This document shows, one piece after another, positions 59,191-64,000 of a stretch of DNA of 64,000 nt (position 1 is the first letter of the stretch; each line of letters starts with the position of its first letter). Below the pieces are notes generated by a model. It was not told the DNA's origin. It did no database searches and saw nothing but the letters and a program-made list of their open reading frames with translations. The stretch covers positions 124,001-188,000 of the forward strand of contig SJRY01000062.1 in the NCBI GenBank assembly GCA_011319805.1. Direction: 5' to 3'. Source of the DNA: Macrocybe gigantea. Taxonomy: Eukaryota; Basidiomycota; Agaricomycetes; Agaricales; Callistosporiaceae. Both the position numbers and the translations under genes were made by a program.

Positions 59191-59345
59191 TGTAAGCCTG
59201 CCTTGGCTTACATCAGCATCACTTATATAAAGAGTAGGCTTTGGCATTGTACTTTCTTCAAGATGTACTTCACTTTTGTTCCTATACATTCAGCTTGAAG
59301 ATTACTTCTGCATTATTTGCTAGTTTTCTCTTGCAGAAGGATTTT
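59191..59345 (+). mobile_element. 3' LTR of chromovirus copy 1 (end uncertain)
   Basis: A purine tract TTTGGAGGAG is followed by TGTAAGCCTGCC, the start of an LTR. TATATAAAGAGTAGGC at about 59223 is a TATA box. A second copy starts at 61781. The LTR's right end is not resolved. Confidence 0.65.
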
Positions 59346-59349
59346 TAGT

Positions 59350-60330
59350 GATACTAACCTTATGAAATACTTCAACAACTTTCAATACTCTCAAAATCCT
59401 GGAACTCTATTTTCATGGACTTTATTGAATTTCTTCCACCTTTTAACTCTTTCAATGCAATTCTAGTAATTATTGACTGATTTATGAAACAAGCAATCTT
59501 TATTCCAACAACCATTAAAATCACTTCTGCAGAATTGATACAACTCTTCATTGTCCATATCTTTTCCAAACATGAAATTCTGGAACATATCATCTCTAAC
59601 TGCAGTTCTGAATTTGTTTTCTATTTCTTCTACTCTCTTGGAAAAGCCTTTAATATAACACTCTACTTTACTTCCAAAGGTAATGGCCAGACAGAGCATA
59701 CCAACCAAACACTTAGACAATATCTTTACATTTATTGCAATTATCAACAAAATAACTGGTCATTTCTCCTTTCTCTTGTGGAATTCACTTATAACAATGC
59801 TTCTTCCACCTCTACCAGAATTTCTCCATTCTTTGCTAATAAAGGCTATTATTTAAACATCACCATCTATCCAAAGTATGACATAGCTTCTGCTCATACT
59901 TAAGACTTTGCAGTTAACTTGAATGAACTTTACTTCAAAATAAAGAAAGCTCTTTTTAATGCTCAACTCTGATACTAGGGTCCTGCAGACAAATGATGAT
60001 CTATTAGACAACAATTTTTTATCAAATCCAAGTACTTCAAAACTATTCAACCATCTACAAAGCTTTCTGAAAAGTGCTATAGTCCTTTTGAAGTCATATC
60101 ACAAGTCAGAAGAGTCTCTTTTACCTTCTGCTTATCCAATACTATGCACTCTGTACATTCTGTTTTCTATATTTCTATGCTGGAACTATCCACTCTAAAT
60201 ACCATTCTGGACCATATCAAACTGCCTCTATTCCCAATCAAAATCAATAATAAATCTGAATATGAAATATCTGAAATTATTGACTCAAAGATCAACCACT
60301 GACAGACTTGTAAACTTCTATATCTTGTTC
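59350..60330 (+). pseudogene. Second Ty3/gypsy integrase remnant, strongly AT-rich
   Basis: Plus strand integrase core: SWNSIFMDFIEFLPPFNSFN, EHIISNCSSEFVFYFFYSLG and GNGQTEHTNQTLRQYLYIYC, then NNWSFLLSLVEFTYNNASS (59400-59800). Further right come DHIKLPLFPIKIN and YEISEIIDSKI (about 60205-60300), a chromodomain start. Catalytic Asp and Glu region are recognisable. Extreme AT bias and stops indicate an old copy. Confidence 0.8.
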
Positions 60331-60489
60331 AATGGCTGGGCTATGAAGGCACTAACAATGAATTTTCTTAGATTCCAGCAAATGAACTTTTGCACACTTC
60401 TGAATTTACTTCTGACTTTCATTTCATATACCTACTCAAACTAAGTCTGCTTTCTGCTCTTTAATTCAAACAAGATATCAAAATTAAAT

Positions 60490-60960
60490 TCAACTTTAAA
60501 AAAAAAAAAAGTTGTTTTCATATAAAGCAGATTTTTAGAGGATGGCAGACAAAAAAAAAATTAAATGTTCAATTAGGCCTTTGTGGCTATAGCCGACTCT
60601 GCTCTGAGCACTTTTATTTTGTTCTCTCCATCTCCCTCTGCTTCTGCTTCCTTTGGCCTCTCAATCTCTATATCTTCCTCTTCATTATCTTTTTCTGAAC
60701 CCTCTAACTTACTATTCTTCATCTCCATATCTTCTCTGATGTCTTTTTGCTCCTCCTTTTCTGCTTCCATCCTTTCTGTGTCCTCTTCTATCTTAACTCT
60801 GTCTGCACATTTGACATGTTTTGCTTTTTTTTCTGCTAGCACCTCTGCCTCAATCCTCTCCACCTCTACCTGAGCAGAAATATAGGATAGAGTCTGACTT
60901 GACTCTGTTCTGTATTCTGCTCCTCCTGCAATCTTTTGTACCATCCCTGTATACTTCTTG
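60490..60960. other. Low-complexity segment
   Basis: A short A run (60499-60511) is followed by CT-rich sequence. The minus strand encodes a Glu/Lys-rich coiled-coil-like stretch (60944-60573) and the plus strand a Ser-rich one. It could be the tail of a protein such as a gag or accessory gene, but composition alone explains both open frames. Confidence 0.4.
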
Positions 60961-61009
60961 CATCACTACTCTAAAACTGTTGACCTAATTGGCAAGCTCC
61001 TTCTGAAGC

Positions 61010-61690
61010 TATTAGATTAGTTCTCGCTCTTCTACTTGAAGACCGGTTGCTATCCCTAACTCATGCTGCTACTATCCGCCTCCATTGATGTGAAGAACAA
61101 GGCTGCTAATGCATTTCTCGACCAACTTGCAATGGACCTGCTCAAAGCTCAGGACAATCTGCAAATGGCAAAAATTAGCCAAGCTTAACAAGCAAACAAG
61201 CATTGTGGGCTGGAGCATGAATTCAACATTGGGGATCAGATTTGTCTAACTATGTTTCATCGACAACAGAAATACAAAAAAGAAGAGGAGAAGAGAGTCA
61301 CTAAGTTCATGCCATGGTATGCTATTCACAAGGTTATCGCTAAACACCCAGAGACTTCAAACTATATGCTTGACATATCCACATCTTCAAAATGGTATCC
61401 AGTATTCCATGCTTGTGAGCTCGAGCCATACACTGAAAACGATGATAAGAAGTTTCCTTTACAGTGCTGATTGATACTGAAGCCTGTCATTTCCAATTTG
61501 GGGGATGAAGAATACTTCATAGACAAGATTATTGACTCAAAGCATTGCAGATGAGGGGGCGTGGGGTGCAAATTTTTAGTGCAGTGGACTAGGTACAGAC
61601 CAGAAGAAGACACTTGGCTGCCTCACAATGAAGTGGATGATTGCTCAGCAATGGTCGACTGGTTGAGGGAACACCCCAAGGATGCATGAC
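61010..61690 (+). pseudogene. Chromovirus integrase C-terminus and chromodomain, copy 2
   Basis: Same family as 57640-59110. It reads NAFLDQLAMDLLKAQDNLQM, KFMPWYAIHKVIAKHPETSN, then chromodomain YFIDKIIDSKHCR and YRPEEDTWLPHNEVDDCSAM, VDWL. It starts abruptly; only the 3' end of pol remains. Confidence 0.85.
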
Positions 61691-61780
61691 CAGCAGTAGC
61701 TTTTTTCCCACCAGAGTTTTTTAATGCACCTGTCTGGTTATGCCTCCTGCAGTGGAAATTTTTTTTGGAGGTTGGAAGAG

Positions 61781-61945
61781 TGTAAGCCTGCTTTGGCTTA
61801 CATCATCTTTGCTTATGTAAGAGGGTGGGCTTTGGCATTGTGCTTGCCTCGAGATGTACTTCACTTTCATTTCTATACATTTAGCTTCAAGATTATGTTC
61901 ATATGAATCTTCTTCATCCATTTTCCCTCATGAGAGGGTTTTCAC
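61781..61945 (+). mobile_element. 3' LTR of chromovirus copy 2, partial
   Basis: A purine tract GGTTGGAAGAG is followed by TGTAAGCCTGCTTTGGCTTA, aligned with 59191 onward. It is cut or joined by the solo LTR fragment at about 61946. Confidence 0.65.
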
Positions 61946-62188
61946 CTAGTGCTACTGGTACATTCAAAGGGTCTTATATACATATAGTTTGTGAGCACAG
62001 ACCATGGACTGTGCAATGCTGTAGGCTGCAGATGAGTAAGACTAGTAGAGAATGATTCAGAATGACTAGGAAGGATAGATGACTCAAAAGGCTGCATGCT
62101 GTGCAAAGCTGTGTAGTGAGATAAGGATGCAAGGAAAAGAGAGATAAGATAAGAAAAATGAATAGTCCATCAGGCAGCATTTGTAACA
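61946..62188 (-). mobile_element. Solo LTR, ~320-bp family, copy 5, truncated
   Basis: Minus-strand copy with the 5' terminus TGTTACAAATGCTGCC at 62188. The 3' ~75 bp are missing at the junction with the chromovirus LTR. It disrupts the unknown gene at 62190-62569. Confidence 0.8.
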
Positions 62189-62189
62189 A

Positions 62190-62569
62190 AAAGCCCAGAC
62201 ATATTTATCATTACTATCTGCTTCAAGCCCAAACTTCCTGGCTTGAACTGCTTTGATATTGTACAGATTTGGACCTGGCAAAGGACCAGTCATGATGTTG
62301 AGGGCTTCCTGCACAATAGCACTGCTTGGAAGATCAGAATCATCAGTTTGGTCAGTATCAATCTCAGCCTCAATTGTAGTTTCCAAGTCTGTCATCCATC
62401 CATGCTGGTTCACAACATTCATTGAATGGTCATTGCTTAATTTAGCAATAACACATAACATATGTCTCATTGCTAAAAATCCATTGGTAGAAGTGTAATG
62501 CACCCTTCTCTGGTTACCTCCATACATGTCAGTACAGTATACCATCTCACAGCATGATATAGAGGCCAA
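62190..62569 (-). CDS. Hypothetical protein, truncated by a solo LTR
   Basis: A 127-codon open stretch begins at the ATG 62569 and reads MASISCCEMVYCTDMYG, YTSTNGFLAMRHMLCVIAKL, HGWMTDLETTIEAEIDTDQT, DDSDLPSSAIVQEALNIMTG and PLPGPNLYNIKAVQARKFG. It continues into the LTR at 62188 and so is truncated. The acidic DTDQTDDSD patch suggests a soluble protein. I do not recognise the family. It lies just downstream of GH44 on the same strand. The start may be internal to a longer exon. Confidence 0.5.
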
Positions 62570-62688
62570 TGAGCATAAAGCATGAAGAATTATTAATTGG
62601 CTGATCCCTTAGTCAATAAAAAAACATTTGACTCTTCTTAGCCATGTAACCAAATGCATTTAAAATCAAATGCATCATTCAAAACATC

Positions 62689-64000
62689 TCATTTTTGCTG
62701 TAAAAAGATGGCAGTGTAAGGTGGTACAACAATATAATTATTAGCCTTTAAGGTGATTGTAGTCTAAGCACATGAATTACATCAGTCCTCTTCACCCCAT
62801 CTAGAACAAAGGAGTATGCTTACCTGCCACTTTGCAATACCTGCAGCACCACCAAAGTGGCGTATGAAATATGTCCCAAACGGGACATTGGCCATGTCGT
62901 AGGCAACTGGTACTTTTGGATCTTTGTTGATGATGACCAGCGAAAGCTTGCCTTTCTCGGTACCGGCGTACACACCCAAGGTATTTGGATTGGGAGTTGC
63001 AAGGTTGACTTGGGCACTCGAATCACCAAAGTACACACCATAGCTGTTCAAAATAAACAGTCAAAGTGGGTTTGAGGCAGAAAGCCGTTCCGCTCGCTCA
63101 CCCACGATAGAGCCAGTAAGCCAGCCCAACTGGGCCCAGTTCATTTGGAGTCGCCCAATAAGTTGCACTGTCGACTTTGTATCGTCCAAAGATTCCGAGA
63201 ATATCAGCGGCTAGCAGTCCACCAGTGAGATCGTTGTCGTTTGTTGAACTCCACTCGCTGATGGAAAGCTTCGTGCCAGGGTAATTCTGGTCAATGAGCG
63301 TCCTAAACCGGGGAATCAGATCAACGGCGGTCGGATTCCATTGGTGGTTCTGAGGGTTGGATCCAACCCATGACTCATCAATGTATGATGGATCCTTGGA
63401 AGTGGCAGGTAAGTTCAAGTTGTCGGGACGGGACATGAGGATTTACCCATAAACTCCTCGACATTCTGAGCCGCAGTGCCTTGGCAGTGTCGTTATTCGA
63501 GCTCGTATCAGGCTGAAAATAGTAATGAATATCTAAATAGTCAAGAAGCCTCTTGCCAGTCGCCACGTCGTGCTTCTTCATTTGAGCGAGGAACCACGGA
63601 AGGAAATCGATGTTGTCATGAGCGGCAGTATCAGACCATCCAATCATGCTGGTCCAGTCTTGGGACGCAGGTAAGCAACAGTTGGGGGAAGAAAGATAGC
63701 GAACACTCACAAAACCACCACGAGCAAGTAGATGGCGCTGCGACAAGTACGTTCGGAAGCACTGCCTTCGCGGCGGTGGCAAAGTCGATGACACGAGACA
63801 GTTCCTCGTCGTAGCTCACAGGACTGGACGGCCGTTACAAGAGGAAACTCAGCAATGACATCATACGACGCACTCGGGATGCATATCTTGATGTGTGTTG
63901 CTAGCTATCTCTATCTCATTGTCGACGGTGACGATATCCGGCTTGTTCTTGAGGCCAGTCAGCCACTGCTTCATTAGAGTCGTGTTCCAGGGGGTGTATA
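62689..64000 (-). CDS. Glycoside hydrolase family 44 (endoglucanase/xyloglucanase), 3' part, five introns in view
   Basis: Minus strand, N-terminus beyond the window. Exons: 64000-63874, 63823-63711, 63658-63447, 63394-63102, 63043-62824, 62763-62689; introns are 50-60 bp with GT-AG. The spliced frame is open to the TGA at 62691-62689. The catalytic acid/base Glu is in VDNEIEIASNTHQDMHPD (codon 63917-63915), the nucleophile Glu in KLSISEWSS (codon 63257-63255). Other family landmarks are DFLPWFLAQMKKHD, LLDYLDIHYYF, MSRSLWDPSYIDESWVG, LLAADILGIFGRYKVDSATY, GLAYWLYRGYGVYFGD and the C-terminal beta-sandwich end NNYIVVPPYTAIFLQQK. GH44 enzymes cut beta-1,4-glucans; such fungal enzymes are usually secreted, but the signal peptide is outside. 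It retains CpG and looks functional, unlike everything to its left. Confidence 0.92.

Noticed and set aside
60573..60944. Glu/Lys-rich coiled-coil protein
   Set aside because: Composition alone explains the open frame on both strands; no start context or homologous motif was visible.

Overview
The window looks like a transposon-rich heterochromatic block from a basidiomycete fungus (Agaricomycotina). Three things point there: a GH44 glucanase gene split by 50-60 bp introns; a KDZ-type transposase paired with a TET/JBP-like dioxygenase, a combination known mainly from mushroom-forming fungi; and Tnp2-like, pogo and chromovirus remnants of the type common in those genomes. Almost everything left of 62.2 kb is mobile DNA. 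Most copies are broken by stops of the TGG-to-TGA/TAG kind and by CpG-to-TpG/CpA changes. One host gene, GH44 at 62.69-64.0 kb, reads through intact.

Layout. 1-4.03 kb: minus-strand Ty3/gypsy gag-protease, split at 747-3018 by a 2.27 kb inverted-repeat element with a 9-bp target duplication and a CpG-rich minisatellite core. 5.8-37.1 kb: a nest of one ~6.05 kb non-LTR retrotransposon (LINE) family. It has ORF1 with three zinc knuckles, and ORF2 with endonuclease, reverse transcriptase, RNase H and a CCHC motif. I label the copies A, D, E, F, I, J, B, C and K; one, C (30.70-36.76 kb, minus), is essentially full length. Into these are inserted long (1.1-1.6 kb) tRNA-headed retroposons whose 3' ends copy the LINE tail, a 3.5 kb pogo element with TA target, and a 227-bp LTR that carries a tRNA-like Pol III unit. 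Target duplications at most junctions allow the order of events to be read. 37.1-41.3 kb: two more tRNA-headed retroposons, a solo LTR and a recombinant LINE. 41.3-43.9 kb: a Tnp2/CACTA-like transposase pseudogene interrupted by a solo LTR.

46.84-57.51 kb is the most striking unit. It is a ~10.7 kb element bounded by ~440-470 bp inverted repeats, each built from ~32-bp units carrying paired ATTGTAAT boxes. Inside are a minus-strand KDZ transposase (CxC2 cysteine cluster plus catalytic core), a minus-strand TET/JBP-like 2OG-Fe(II) dioxygenase remnant, a CT-rich VNTR segment ending in poly-A, and a plus-strand accessory gene interrupted by two solo LTRs.

57.6-62.2 kb: chromodomain Ty3/gypsy fragments, a solo LTR and a truncated unknown gene. 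62.69-64 kb: the 3' part of the GH44 gene on the minus strand.

How the parts interact: LINE machinery appears to have mobilised the tRNA-headed retroposons, since they share tails. The KDZ/TET pair is a transposon module known from the literature. The CpG decay across the transposons, against CpG retention in GH44 and in the 1.5-2.1 kb core, suggests targeted cytosine methylation; that last point is inference.
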